Assembly: GCF_034008315.1 (NCBI RefSeq)
Contig: NZ_CP125377.1
Coordinates: 1,686,001-1,750,000 of the forward strand
Direction: 5' to 3'
DNA from: Pseudomonas sp. P8_241
GTDB taxonomy: Bacteria > Pseudomonadota > Gammaproteobacteria > Pseudomonadales > Pseudomonadaceae
Length of the DNA: 64,000 nucleotides
Shown here: in pieces, positions 1-8,179 of the stretch
Numbering within the stretch: position 1 is the first letter of the stretch
How the letters are laid out: every line of letters starts with the position of its first letter
Notes under the pieces: model-generated
What the model was told of the DNA's origin: nothing
Database searches by the model: none
The model's input: only the letters and a program-made list of their open reading frames with translations
Translations under genes and position numbers: made by a program

Positions 1-1
1 A

Positions 2-763
2 GGAAAGTGCGAACGCCTTGTAGTCACCGGTAGCCCGGATGCACCGCCGTATCTGTGGCAAGACCCACAAAACCCCAAGCACCTTATCGGAGCCAGCGCT
101 GATTTATTGCAGCAGGTGGCGGGGGAGTTGGGGATCAAGGTCGAGCTGCTTTATGCCGGCAAACGCTCCCAGGCTCTGGACGAAGTGCGCAGTGGGCGGA
201 TGGACATGCTGGCGGACGCGCCGTTGACAGTCAGCGAACTGGAAACCCTGGACTACATTTATCCGCCACTGCTGGAAAATGATTACCTGGTCTGGACCCG
301 CAAGGATTCCACGCTGGTCTACAACGAAGCACAGGACCTGCACGGCCACTCCGGCGCAGTGTCGGAAAAATCTCGATTGACTTCGGCATTCGGCACATTT
401 GCCGAGCAGCAATTGACCCTCAGTCGTGCGCCAAATCTGACCCAGGCTTTGCAAAAATTGCTCTTGGGCGAGGTGGAATTTGTCCTCGCCGGGCGCTACT
501 CGGGCATGGCGATGGCGCAGACACTTGGCATGGGCAACGACCTGATCGCACGTGCGCAACCGGTGGACAGACCGGGCCTGTTCCTGGCGGTTTCCCATAA
601 CTCCGCCTGCAACGATCCGTGGTTGCGCGGACAGCTGGCTAAAAAGATGACAGAATTGCCCGCGTCCGGACTGACGGAGGCTGTGCTGCAACGCAATATC
701 GAGCGCTGGACCGCGCAACAGAAGCAAGCGCCGCTACACCCCGCCAGTATCCAAAAACAGTAG
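2..763 (+). CDS. Extracellular solute-binding protein family 3 (5' end cut by window)
   Basis: The frame is open from the first bases of the window to a TAG at 761-763, giving 253 residues with no start, so the signal peptide lies outside. The start of the visible part (LVVTGSPDAPPYLW) and the later alternation of hydrophobic strands and helices are typical of periplasmic amino-acid-binding folds of the SBP_bac_3 type (PF00497). The closest general type is a transporter-like or sensor-like binding protein. Nothing visible gives the ligand. The next gene, a DUF4398 lipoprotein, starts 9 bases after the stop, so the three genes from here to 1938 probably form one transcript with an envelope role. 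Family is fairly sure; function is unknown. Confidence 0.75.
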   Translation, partial: GKCERLVVTGSPDAPPYLWQDPQNPKHLIGASADLLQQVAGELGIKVELLYAGKRSQALDEVRSGRMDMLADAPLTVSELETLDYIYPPLLENDYLVWTRKDSTLVYNEAQDLHGHSGAVSEKSRLTSAFGTFAEQQLTLSRAPNLTQALQKLLLGEVEFVLAGRYSGMAMAQTLGMGNDLIARAQPVDRPGLFLAVSHNSACNDPWLRGQLAKKMTELPASGLTEAVLQRNIERWTAQQKQAPLHPASIQKQ

Positions 764-772
764 GGATTTTTC

Positions 773-1129
773 GTGAGTATTCGACCTCTTTTCGCTGCCC
801 TGGCCTTTTTGGCTCTGGCGGGTTGTGCAGCCGATCCGGCGCCGAATGAACAAATGCGCCTGACTGAACAGGCACTGGAGCAAGCCAAGGCAGTTGGCGC
901 CAACGCCGACGATGTGCCGGAAATGAAACTGGCCGAAGACAAATTCAACCGCGCCAAGGGCAGTATGGCTGACGATTCCTTCAAGAATGCACGCATGCGC
1001 GCCGAGCAGGCCGAACTGGATGCGCGTCTGGCCGAAGCCAAAGTACTGACACTCAAGAGCGAGGAACAACTGGACGTGCTCAATACCCGCATTACCCGTC
1101 TGCGCAAGCAATTGGGAGATGCCCAATGA
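773..1129 (+). CDS. DUF4398 domain lipoprotein
   Basis: A 118-residue protein starting at GTG. It has a short basic n-region, a hydrophobic stretch and a lipobox (LALAGC), so it is probably an outer-membrane-directed lipoprotein with Cys18 as the lipidated residue. The mature part is almost all charged helix, rich in Ala, Glu, Lys and Arg (for example EQALEQAKAVGA), as in the DUF4398 family. Its last codons overlap the ATG of the following OmpA-like gene by 4 bases (ATGA), which suggests translational coupling. The next protein carries a similar helical region, so the two may assemble together; this is inference. Molecular function is unknown. Confidence 0.8.
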   Translation: MSIRPLFAALAFLALAGCAADPAPNEQMRLTEQALEQAKAVGANADDVPEMKLAEDKFNRAKGSMADDSFKNARMRAEQAELDARLAEAKVLTLKSEEQLDVLNTRITRLRKQLGDAQ

Positions 1130-1938
1130 GCCTCAAGAACAAAGCGCTCTGTGGTTTGATCCTGGCGGGTTGCGCGAGTCTTTACGGGTGCGCGGGTCAG
1201 CGCAGCGAGACGGCAATCCAGCAAGCCAGTACCGACTTCCAGAAGGTCAAGGAAGACTCCAATGTGCTGCGTATCGCCCCCAAGGATGTAATTCGCGCCG
1301 GTGAGTCCCTGGCCCGCGCCGATCGCTTGTCCAGTTACTGGGGAAGCGGAACGGATGTCGTGCACTACGCGTATTTGAGCCAGCGCTACAGCGAGATTGC
1401 CAGAGAACACACCAATCAGGTGCTCAACGAAGAGCGTGCAGCGAAACTCGAACTGGAACGCCAGCGTCTGCAATTGGCCTTGCGCGAATCCAAACTGTTT
1501 AGCGTGCAGCAGCAGGGTAAATGGCTCGAGGAGCAGATACTCGCGTTGACCACGGCTCAGACCGATCGCGGACTGGTGATGACCCTGGGTGACATGCTGT
1601 TCGACACGGGCGAGGCAGAACTGAAAACCTCGGCCAATCGCGTGGTGTTGAAAATCGTGCAATTCCTGCAACTCAATCCCAAGCGCGTGATTCGCATCGA
1701 AGGCTATACCGACAGTACCGGCGGCAAGCAGGAGAATCTCAAACTGTCTCGCGACCGTGCGCAATCGGTCGCCGACTTGCTGATGGATCTGGGAATCGAC
1801 GACAAACGCATTAAAGTCGAGGGCTATGGCGATGAGTACCCGGTAGATGTGAACGCCTCCGAACGAGGAAGGGCGCAGAACCGTCGGGTAGAAATTGTAT
1901 TCTCCGACGAAATAGGCCAGCTCGGCGCCGCCCGCTGA
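1126..1938 (+). CDS. OmpA family lipoprotein with N-terminal DUF4398-like region
   Basis: A 270-residue envelope protein. It begins with a signal sequence with two candidate lipid cysteines (LAGC at Cys16, LYGC at Cys22). A coiled, charged helical region follows (about residues 30-145), then a C-terminal OmpA peptidoglycan-binding domain (about 150-265). The OmpA domain shows GYTDSTG, SRDRAQSVADLL and NRRVEI. This layout is typical of proteins that tether the outer membrane to peptidoglycan. It is translationally coupled to the DUF4398 lipoprotein just upstream. A strong terminator follows at 1954-1988. Domain assignment is firm; the specific role is inferred. Confidence 0.88.
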   Translation: MSLKNKALCGLILAGCASLYGCAGQRSETAIQQASTDFQKVKEDSNVLRIAPKDVIRAGESLARADRLSSYWGSGTDVVHYAYLSQRYSEIAREHTNQVLNEERAAKLELERQRLQLALRESKLFSVQQQGKWLEEQILALTTAQTDRGLVMTLGDMLFDTGEAELKTSANRVVLKIVQFLQLNPKRVIRIEGYTDSTGGKQENLKLSRDRAQSVADLLMDLGIDDKRIKVEGYGDEYPVDVNASERGRAQNRRVEIVFSDEIGQLGAAR

Positions 1939-1953
1939 GGGTTGCGTCTCTGG

Positions 1954-1988
1954 AAAACCCGGCCTGTCATGCAGTGCCGGGTTTTTTT
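1954..1988 (+). terminator. Rho-independent terminator after the OmpA-like gene
   Basis: An AAAACCCGGC arm pairs with GCCGGGTTTT across a 12-base loop and runs into a seven-T tract. It starts 16 bases after the TGA of the OmpA-like gene, so it closes the 1-1938 transcript. Confidence 0.85.
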
Positions 1989-2011
1989 ACGCCTGCCAAT
2001 TCGCTCACACA

Positions 2012-2096
2012 ACAGTACAGTTTTTGCTGACAATGCACTGTACGGTCGACTATTGTGACAACTGTCCCAGTACACTTCTAAACTGTTCCGGTATTG
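2012..2096. promoter_or_regulatory. Candidate operator array upstream of the MocR-type regulator
   Basis: Two kinds of repeat lie in the 150 bases before the regulator gene. First, ACAGTACAGT (2012-2021) and ACTGTACGGT (2037-2046) are inverted copies matching at 9 of 10 positions, 15 bases apart. Second, AACTGTCCCAGTA (2060) and AACTGTTCCGGTA (2081) are direct repeats whose starts are exactly 21 bases apart, two helical turns. MocR/PdxR regulators are known to bind direct or inverted repeats close to their own gene. That this is the autoregulatory site is inference. Confidence 0.5.
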
Positions 2097-2139
2097 TTTC
2101 ACACAAGAATAAAATGCCCGTGAAATCGAGTGCTGCGTC

Positions 2140-3579
2140 ATGACCAATCTTTTGCTCTACCAACGTATTGCCCAGCAACTGGCCGAAGACATCCGCCGTG
2201 GGGTCTATCAACCGGGAGAGCGCGTGCCGTCGGTACGCAAGATGAGCTCGCAGCTCAATGTCAGCCATGCAACAGTGTTGCAGGCGTACGCCAATCTTGA
2301 AGATCAGGGGCTGATCCGTGCACGGCCGCAGTCCGGGTACTACGTGCACCAGACGCCGGCCCTGACGGCACCTACACCGGACATCGCCCGGGTCGAACGA
2401 CCGGGGCTTGTCACTCGCAGTAGTATTATTCAGCAAGTCTTGGTCGAATCCCGTCGTGAAGGTGTTTTTCCGCTGGGTGCGGCGGTGCCGAGTGTCGACT
2501 ATTTGCCGGTGCGGGCACTGCATCAGCAGTTGGCCAAGGTCACCCGATTCCACAGCCCTCGTGCGTTCAGCTACATGTTCAGCCCCGGGTTCGAACCCTT
2601 GCGTCGACAAGTGGCAATCCGCATGCGAGATGCCGGCGTGGTGGTCGACCCGTCGGAAGTGGTGATCACCCACGGTTGCGTGGATGCCCTGCAGATGTCC
2701 TTGCGTGTCTTGACTCGTCCGGGTGACCTGATCGCCGCTGAGTCGCCAACCTATTATGGTTTGCTGCAACTGGCGGATCTGCTGGGCTTGAAAGTTATCG
2801 AAATCCCTAGCGATCCATCCACTGGTATGAGTCTCGAAGCCCTGCAGCTGGCGGCCAACCAGTGGTCGATCAAGGCGCTGGTGCTGACCACGCGTCTGAG
2901 CAATCCATTGGGAGGCACCATGCCCGAGGAGCGGCAGAAACAACTGCTGCGCCTGGCATCGGACTTCGATATCCAGATTGTCGAGGACGATATCTACGGC
3001 GAACTGATGTTCGAGCAAGGCCGCACCAAGTCACTCAAGGCCTATGATCGCCTGGATCGGGTGATTTATTGCTCGAGTTTCTCCAAAACCCTTTCGCCGG
3101 GCGTACGGATCGGCTGGATGATCGCCGGCAAATATCAGCAGGAAATCCAGCGGTTGCAGACGTTCAGCACGCATTCTGCGTGCAGTGTCACGCAAATGGG
3201 TATTGCGGCGTATCTGGAAAATGGCGGGTACGATCGACATCTGCGCTTCATCCGCCAGGAATACCGGAAAAACCTCAGCGCCTTCCAACTGGCCGTGCAG
3301 CAGTATTTTCCGGAAGGTACCCAAATGACACGGCCGACCGGCGGATTCATTCTTTGGGTCAGTTTGCCGGGAAGGGTCAATACCCAGGAACTGCACGTCC
3401 GGGCATTGCAGCAGGGCATCAGTATTGCGCCGGGGCTGATTTTCAGTAATACCGAGCAGTTCAATCATTGTATCCGTCTGAACTGTGGCATCCCGTGGAA
3501 CCGTGAAGCGGAGCGCGCATTGATGACGCTGGGCATGCTGGCTACCCAACTCTGCCAGGAGACGGCTGGCGGTCTGTGA
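2140..3579 (+). CDS. MocR-type regulator: GntR winged helix fused to aminotransferase-like domain
   Basis: A 479-residue protein. Residues 1-75 form a GntR winged-helix DNA-binding domain (VPSVRKMSSQLNVSHATVLQAY). The rest, from about 100, is a class I aminotransferase fold. The Schiff-base lysine is visible as Lys316 in SSFSKTLSPGVRIGW, and the PLP-binding Asp is likely in DIQIVEDDIYGE. In this family PLP or a PLP-amino-acid adduct acts as effector, and members control vitamin B6, GABA, taurine or other amine metabolism. No obvious enzyme target is adjacent, so the regulon cannot be named. The repeats at 2012-2096 are likely its operator. Confidence 0.88.
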   Translation: MTNLLLYQRIAQQLAEDIRRGVYQPGERVPSVRKMSSQLNVSHATVLQAYANLEDQGLIRARPQSGYYVHQTPALTAPTPDIARVERPGLVTRSSIIQQVLVESRREGVFPLGAAVPSVDYLPVRALHQQLAKVTRFHSPRAFSYMFSPGFEPLRRQVAIRMRDAGVVVDPSEVVITHGCVDALQMSLRVLTRPGDLIAAESPTYYGLLQLADLLGLKVIEIPSDPSTGMSLEALQLAANQWSIKALVLTTRLSNPLGGTMPEERQKQLLRLASDFDIQIVEDDIYGELMFEQGRTKSLKAYDRLDRVIYCSSFSKTLSPGVRIGWMIAGKYQQEIQRLQTFSTHSACSVTQMGIAAYLENGGYDRHLRFIRQEYRKNLSAFQLAVQQYFPEGTQMTRPTGGFILWVSLPGRVNTQELHVRALQQGISIAPGLIFSNTEQFNHCIRLNCGIPWNREAERALMTLGMLATQLCQETAGGL

Positions 3580-3666
3580 CATGTAACGCGCGGTTACCGA
3601 CTGCGCTTGTCTTGTCCGTTGCAACAGGGGAGCATAGGCTTCTCTGCCGTTTGCACCGTTGGGTCC

Positions 3667-4143
3667 ATGAAACCGATTTTTCCTGCCGCCTGGCTGTTGA
3701 TCTGCTTGTCAGCGAGCATTCAGCCAGCATCCGCCGTTGCTGCTTCCTTGCAGGACGTACCGTCCAGCGGCAATTTGCAGGTTAAAGAGAATACCGATAC
3801 GCCCGACAAAACAGCCGAACCCGTCAAAAAGCGCGCTGAGGTTGTGAAAAAGCGCCCACCGATTGCCTCCAAATCGAAGCCGGCCAGTGAAGTTGTGAAA
3901 ACTCAGCTTCCACCTGCTCAACTGGATTTGAGGCTGCCCCGGGACATGGTTCAAGAGTTGAAGCCGGTCGGTACCGTACCGCTGCCCAAGCGAGAACCGT
4001 TGCTGCCACAAATGTTCGGCGACAAAAATAGCCCGTTTCAACTCAACGGTCGGTTGCTGAGCAACGAAATGCAGTTGCAACTACGCAATGAAGAACGCCA
4101 TGAAGTCGAAGGCGCAGCACTGGAATTCGAGTTCAAGCAGTAA
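3667..4143 (+). CDS. Secreted hypothetical protein, Lys/Pro-rich
   Basis: 158 residues from ATG 3667, chosen over an upstream start at 3607 because it gives a clean signal peptide (MKPIFPAAWLLICLSASIQ, cleavage near ASAVAA). The mature part begins with a Lys/Pro/Val-rich low-complexity stretch (KRAEVVKKRPPIASKSKP), probably an extended periplasmic linker. A short conserved-looking C-terminal region (LRLPRDMVQELKPVG onward) follows. I do not recognise a domain. It follows the MocR gene by about 90 bases and may be separately transcribed. Confidence 0.65.
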   Translation: MKPIFPAAWLLICLSASIQPASAVAASLQDVPSSGNLQVKENTDTPDKTAEPVKKRAEVVKKRPPIASKSKPASEVVKTQLPPAQLDLRLPRDMVQELKPVGTVPLPKREPLLPQMFGDKNSPFQLNGRLLSNEMQLQLRNEERHEVEGAALEFEFKQ

Positions 4144-4308
4144 CACGTCCCAATCCGTGAGCCGCAGATCAGACGCTTTGTCGGAGACTGTCCGGTCACG
4201 TCCGTTTCAGCTGAAAAACTCGCCTGCGGGTAATTTTAAACAAGTGTTTTAGCAGGTACTCTGTGGCACGTCCTTTAACACATTGCTCGTCGCGAGGAGC
4301 TTGCCGTC

Positions 4309-4563
4309 ATGAAATGCCGTGAGGGCTGTGGTGCCTGTTGCATTGCCCCTTCCATCAGTTCACCGATTCCCGGAATGCCCAATGGCAAAGCCGCGGGTGA
4401 ACGCTGCCTGCAATTGTCCGACGAAAACCTGTGCAAGATTTTCGGGCAACCGGAACGACCAGCGGTGTGCTCGGCGTTTGAAGCCGACCCCGAGGTGTGT
4501 GGCAACAGCAGCGACGAAGCCATCAGGCTGATCGGCTGGTGGGAGCAAATGACGGCCGCGTGA
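4309..4563 (+). CDS. YkgJ family cysteine cluster protein
   Basis: An 84-residue protein with the cysteine cluster of the YkgJ/CxxCxxCC family (PF03692): CREGCGACC near the N-terminus, then further cysteines at about residues 35, 44, 57 and 67. The pattern indicates a metal or Fe-S site. Family members are short cytoplasmic proteins of unknown biochemical role, so no reaction can be assigned. It is followed after 41 bases by the START-domain gene and may share its transcript. Confidence 0.8.
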   Translation: MKCREGCGACCIAPSISSPIPGMPNGKAAGERCLQLSDENLCKIFGQPERPAVCSAFEADPEVCGNSSDEAIRLIGWWEQMTAA

Positions 4564-4604
4564 TGTGTTGAACCAACGGAAACTCAACAATAAGGAATAA
4601 GACT

Positions 4605-5210
4605 ATGGGTTCGCTGCATCGTATTGCTGTTTTGTGTGGTTTGACGGCCGTGCTGGCCACGTCGGTTGCACAGGCCGAGGACTGGAAAGTCGCCAAGAGC
4701 GAAGACGGCATCAAGGTGTCCCTGAGCGAAGTGGCTGGCTCCGATTACAAGGCTTACCAGGGGGTGGCGCTGATGAAGACCACCGTGGCCAAACTGCGTG
4801 CGTTGCAGGAAGACGTACCGGGCGCTTGCGCCTGGATTCACGAATGCAAAATCCAGAAATTGCTCAAACACGAAGGCGATCAGACCTGGACCTACACTCA
4901 GTTCAATACGCCGTGGCCAGTCACTGCCCGTGATTCGGTGCTGCATGTCACGACCATCGAAGGCGCCGATGGCAGCCTGACCCGCAAGCTTGAAGGCGTG
5001 CCGAAGTACATTCCCGAAGAAAAAGGTTTCGTCCGTGTGGACAGGGTCGAGGGTTTCTGGAAGTTCGTGCCCAAGGGCGATCAGGTCGAAGTGACCTATC
5101 AGGTGCACACCGAACCTGGTGGCAGCGTACCGTCGATGGTGGCCAACAAGTTCGTGGTGGATGCTCCTTTCAATACCTTGAAAGCCTTGAAGGAACGTGC
5201 CGAGAAGTAA
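4605..5210 (+). CDS. START domain-containing periplasmic protein
   Basis: A 201-residue protein with a signal peptide (cleavage after SVAQA, about residue 23) and a single START/Bet v1-like lipid-binding domain filling the rest. Typical features are AWIHECKIQKLL, the FNTPWPVTARDSVL segment and a C-terminal amphipathic helix (FNTLKALKERAEK). START domains bind hydrophobic ligands in a central cavity; the ligand here is unknown. A good SD-like run (AATAAGGAATAAG) precedes the ATG, and a strong terminator follows. Confidence 0.85.
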   Translation: MGSLHRIAVLCGLTAVLATSVAQAEDWKVAKSEDGIKVSLSEVAGSDYKAYQGVALMKTTVAKLRALQEDVPGACAWIHECKIQKLLKHEGDQTWTYTQFNTPWPVTARDSVLHVTTIEGADGSLTRKLEGVPKYIPEEKGFVRVDRVEGFWKFVPKGDQVEVTYQVHTEPGGSVPSMVANKFVVDAPFNTLKALKERAEK

Positions 5211-5231
5211 CGGTACGTTGAGCAGGCTTGT

Positions 5232-5265
5232 AAACGCCCCGACCGGTTCGGGGCGTTTCTGTTTT
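5232..5265 (+). terminator. Rho-independent terminator after START gene
   Basis: AAACGCCCCGA pairs with TCGGGGCGTTT around a CCGGT loop. A T-rich run (CTGTTTTTC) follows. It lies about 20 bases past the stop codon. Confidence 0.85.
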
Positions 5266-5586
5266 TCAGAGTTGGACAGCGCTTTATTTTGTATCCGAAT
5301 ATTCGTTGCACGAATTTTTCACAAACCCTCCAAGACAATCCGCCCCGCGTTCTTGCGGATGCTGAACACATCCCTGCAGGAGCTTCCGCAGACTGCGATC
5401 CTTTGACCTTGCGGTTGGCTCAGCGCCTATGCAGCGTTTGAGTGAGCGTAGTTATCAATGGCAATGCTGCCGTTGATCGTGCAACATTTGCGCACCGCGC
5501 AAACCCCGGGGCCAGGTACTGGCCATAAGAGGGTAAGGCGCCGCTGTTTTTTTGAAACTTCAACTTCCAATGGGTCCTAAAACGAC
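5266..5586. other. Intergenic region with a degenerate single REP element
   Basis: About 320 bases without a credible gene. At about 5375-5408 there is one degraded half of the REP family seen elsewhere in the window (CTGCAGGAGCTTCCGCAGA then CTGCGATCCTTTGA) without its inverted partner. The rest presumably holds the promoter of the sulfatase-fold gene. I could not pick a convincing -35/-10 pair. Confidence 0.45.
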
Positions 5587-7680
5587 ATGGCAATCCCGGA
5601 CGCCCTGAATCAGCAGCGAGCTTCTAGTCGCCTGCTGCAACCGACCGTCAAATCGCATCTGGCCTACACGCTGTTGTGTGCCCTGGTCATGATGGTCATG
5701 TTCAGCCTGCTGCGCGTCGCGCTGCTGGTCTACAACCGCGAGATGATCCTCGACACCCCGGCCTCGACCTTTTTCGAAGCATTCACCAATGGCCTGCGTT
5801 TCGACCTGCGCCTGGTGGTCTACCTCAGCATTCCGTTGTTGCTGGCGCTGTTCAGCGTCCGGGCCATGGCGGCGCGCGGGTTCTTTCGCTTCTGGCTGAC
5901 CCTTGTCTCCAGCATCGCGTTGTTCCTGGGCCTGATGGAGATGGATTTCTACCGTGAATTCCACCAGCGCCTGAACGGGCTGGTCTTCCAGTACGTCAAG
6001 GAAGATCCGAAAACCGTGGCCAGCATGCTTTGGTACGGTTTCCCGGTGGTCCGCTACCTCCTGGCATGGGCCGTGGGCACCGTGATCCTGAGCATGGCGT
6101 TCAAGGGCGCCGACCGTGCGACCCGACCTCGTGGTCCTTTCAGTGGTGGCAGTATCGGCACGCGCCAGATAGCACCGTGGTACGCGCGCGTTGGTGTGTT
6201 TGTGGTTTGCTTGCTGATCTGCGTGGTCGCGGCCCGTGGCACTTTACGTCAAGGTCCGCCAATGCGCTGGGGTGACGTCTACACCACGGACTCCAACTTC
6301 GCCAATCAACTGGGTCTCAATGGTACGCTTTCGCTGGTTGCCGCCGCCAAGAGCCGCATGTCCGAAGATCGCGACAATATCTGGAAAGCCACGCTGCCAC
6401 AGCCGCAAGCTCAACAAGTCGTGCGTGACATGCTGGTGATGGCGGATGACAAGCTGGTGGATGGCGAGACCGCAGCGGTCCGTCGCGATTACACGCCGCC
6501 GGCGGACAAGACCCTGCCGATCAAGAACGTCGTCGTGATCCTGATGGAAAGCATGGCGGGGCACTCGGTGGGTGCGCTTGGCGCACCGGGCAACATCACG
6601 CCGTACCTCGACAAACTGTCGAAGGAAGGGTTGATGTTCGACCGTTTCTTCTCCAACGGTACCCATACCCACCAGGGCATGTTCGCCACCATGGCCTGCT
6701 TCCCGAACCTGCCGGGCTTCGAATACCTGATGCAGACTCCGGAAGGCAGTCACAAGCTGTCGGGCTTGCCGCAGTTGCTCAGCGTGCGTGACTTCGACGA
6801 TGTGTATGTCTACAACGGCGATTTCGCGTGGGACAACCAGTCGGGTTTCTTCAGCAACCAGGGCATGACCAATTTCATCGGCCGTAACGATTTCGTTAAC
6901 CCGGTGTTCTCGGATCCGACCTGGGGTGTGTCCGACCAGGACATGTTCGACCGTGGTCTGGTGGAGCTCAAGGCGCGGGAAAACGGCAAGCCGTTCTATG
7001 CCTTGCTGCAAACCCTGTCCAACCACACGCCATACGCGTTGCCGACGCCATTGCCGGTCGAGCGCGTCACTGATCGTGGCAGCCTGAACGAACACCTGAC
7101 CGCCATGCGCTACTCGGACTGGGCTTTGGGCCAGTTCTTTGAAAAGGCCCGCAAGGAGCCGTACTTCAAGGAAACGTTGTTTGTCATCGTCGGTGACCAC
7201 GGTTTCGGCAACGAGCGCCAGATCACCGAAATGGACCTGGGGCGCTTCAATGTGCCGATGCTGATGATTGCACCGGGCATCCAGGAAAAATTCGGCCAGC
7301 GCGACCACACCGTGGGCACTCAGATCGACATCGTGCCGACCATCATGGGTCGCATCGGTGGTGAAGTGCGCCATCAGTGCTGGGGTCGAGATCTGCTCAA
7401 CCTGCCGGAAGGCGACCCGGGTTTTGGCGTGATCAAGCCTTCGGGCAGCGAGCAGACCACGGCCATTATTACCGCCGACCAGATTCTGGTGCTGCCGCGG
7501 GACAAGGACATGGCGCCGAAGATGTACCAGTACGAACTGGGTGCTAATCCACGTGCCGAGGTTATCCCGGACGCGCCGCGCACCGCGGAGTTGAAAACCA
7601 AACTCGAGGCGTTCTTGCAAACGGCGACCAAGAGCCTGCTGGACAACACCGCCGGTGTGGTCGACGGGACGCCGGACTAA
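5587..7680 (+). CDS. LTA synthase/OpgB-like phosphoglycerol transferase (sulfatase fold)
   Basis: A 697-residue inner-membrane enzyme with about five N-terminal membrane helices (residues roughly 25-50, 77-97, 100-120, 150-175, 200-220). A large periplasmic alkaline-phosphatase/sulfatase domain (PF00884) follows from about residue 310. The metal-site Glu is in VVVILMESMAG, the likely nucleophile Thr in NGTHTHQG (about 357-360), and the Asp-His pair in VGDHGFGNE (about 536-540). Gram-negative members transfer phosphoglycerol or phosphoethanolamine to periplasmic glucans or lipids. The donor and acceptor cannot be read from sequence. The gene stands alone between terminators. Confidence 0.85.
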   Translation: MAIPDALNQQRASSRLLQPTVKSHLAYTLLCALVMMVMFSLLRVALLVYNREMILDTPASTFFEAFTNGLRFDLRLVVYLSIPLLLALFSVRAMAARGFFRFWLTLVSSIALFLGLMEMDFYREFHQRLNGLVFQYVKEDPKTVASMLWYGFPVVRYLLAWAVGTVILSMAFKGADRATRPRGPFSGGSIGTRQIAPWYARVGVFVVCLLICVVAARGTLRQGPPMRWGDVYTTDSNFANQLGLNGTLSLVAAAKSRMSEDRDNIWKATLPQPQAQQVVRDMLVMADDKLVDGETAAVRRDYTPPADKTLPIKNVVVILMESMAGHSVGALGAPGNITPYLDKLSKEGLMFDRFFSNGTHTHQGMFATMACFPNLPGFEYLMQTPEGSHKLSGLPQLLSVRDFDDVYVYNGDFAWDNQSGFFSNQGMTNFIGRNDFVNPVFSDPTWGVSDQDMFDRGLVELKARENGKPFYALLQTLSNHTPYALPTPLPVERVTDRGSLNEHLTAMRYSDWALGQFFEKARKEPYFKETLFVIVGDHGFGNERQITEMDLGRFNVPMLMIAPGIQEKFGQRDHTVGTQIDIVPTIMGRIGGEVRHQCWGRDLLNLPEGDPGFGVIKPSGSEQTTAIITADQILVLPRDKDMAPKMYQYELGANPRAEVIPDAPRTAELKTKLEAFLQTATKSLLDNTAGVVDGTPD

Positions 7681-7693
7681 GTTGTGACGCAAT

Positions 7694-7727
7694 AAAAAAG
7701 AGGCTCTTGCAGAGCCTCTTTTTTTTG
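7694..7727 (+). terminator. Terminator after the sulfatase-fold gene
   Basis: AAAAGAGGCTC pairs with GAGCCTCTTTT around TTGCA. An uninterrupted T run follows. It may also serve the convergent miniprotein gene on the other strand, because the stem is flanked by A's on the left. Confidence 0.9.
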
Positions 7728-7739
7728 CCTGTCAGATCG

Positions 7740-7892
7740 TCATATTTTGCCGAGCAAGAGCAGGATCAACAGCACCACCAATACCACGCCGATGATACCG
7801 GACGGACCATAACCCCAACTTCTGGAGTGCGGGAAGACCGGCAAACCACCGATCAGTAACAGGATCAGAATGATGATAAGTATTGTGCCCAT
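7740..7892 (-). CDS. DUF3309 small membrane protein (50 aa)
   Basis: A 50-residue protein from the ATG at 7892. AAGGAAACAGAC before this ATG is a good ribosome site, so I prefer it to the upstream in-frame start at 7934. Nearly the whole protein is hydrophobic: one helix (TILIIILILLLIGGLPV), a short polar turn with HSRSWGYGPSG, and a second helix ending LLLLGKI. This two-helix pattern is that of the DUF3309 family of short inner-membrane proteins, whose function is unknown. The gene is monocistronic and convergent with the sulfatase-fold gene. Confidence 0.8.
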   Translation of the reverse strand: MGTILIIILILLLIGGLPVFPHSRSWGYGPSGIIGVVLVVLLILLLLGKI

Positions 7893-8179
7893 GTCTGTTT
7901 CCTTGTTGATTAGGGTTTGGATTGACCATGCCAATTACAGTCAGCGGGAATGACAGATATTCGAGCTGCTTAAAAAATCCGACTGCTGTCAGGGTAAGAA
8001 AATTCCAAGTTTTTTAAAGTATTTCGGACATGTCCTTATTTCGGTTCTTGTTGTGCTAGTTGGCCCGGGCGCTTCCAGGGTTTGCCTGGGCCATTCAGCA
8101 ATCTGATGGAGCGTGGGTCGGGGCATATCCTTCGCTACACTCGGTGCATCTTCCCCAGACACAACTAAGGCTGTTTGCT

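Noticed and set aside
8060..8179. A 40-residue N-terminal extension of the SDR
   Set aside because: The added residues do not resemble SDR N-termini, and the Rossmann motif is correctly placed from ATG 8180.
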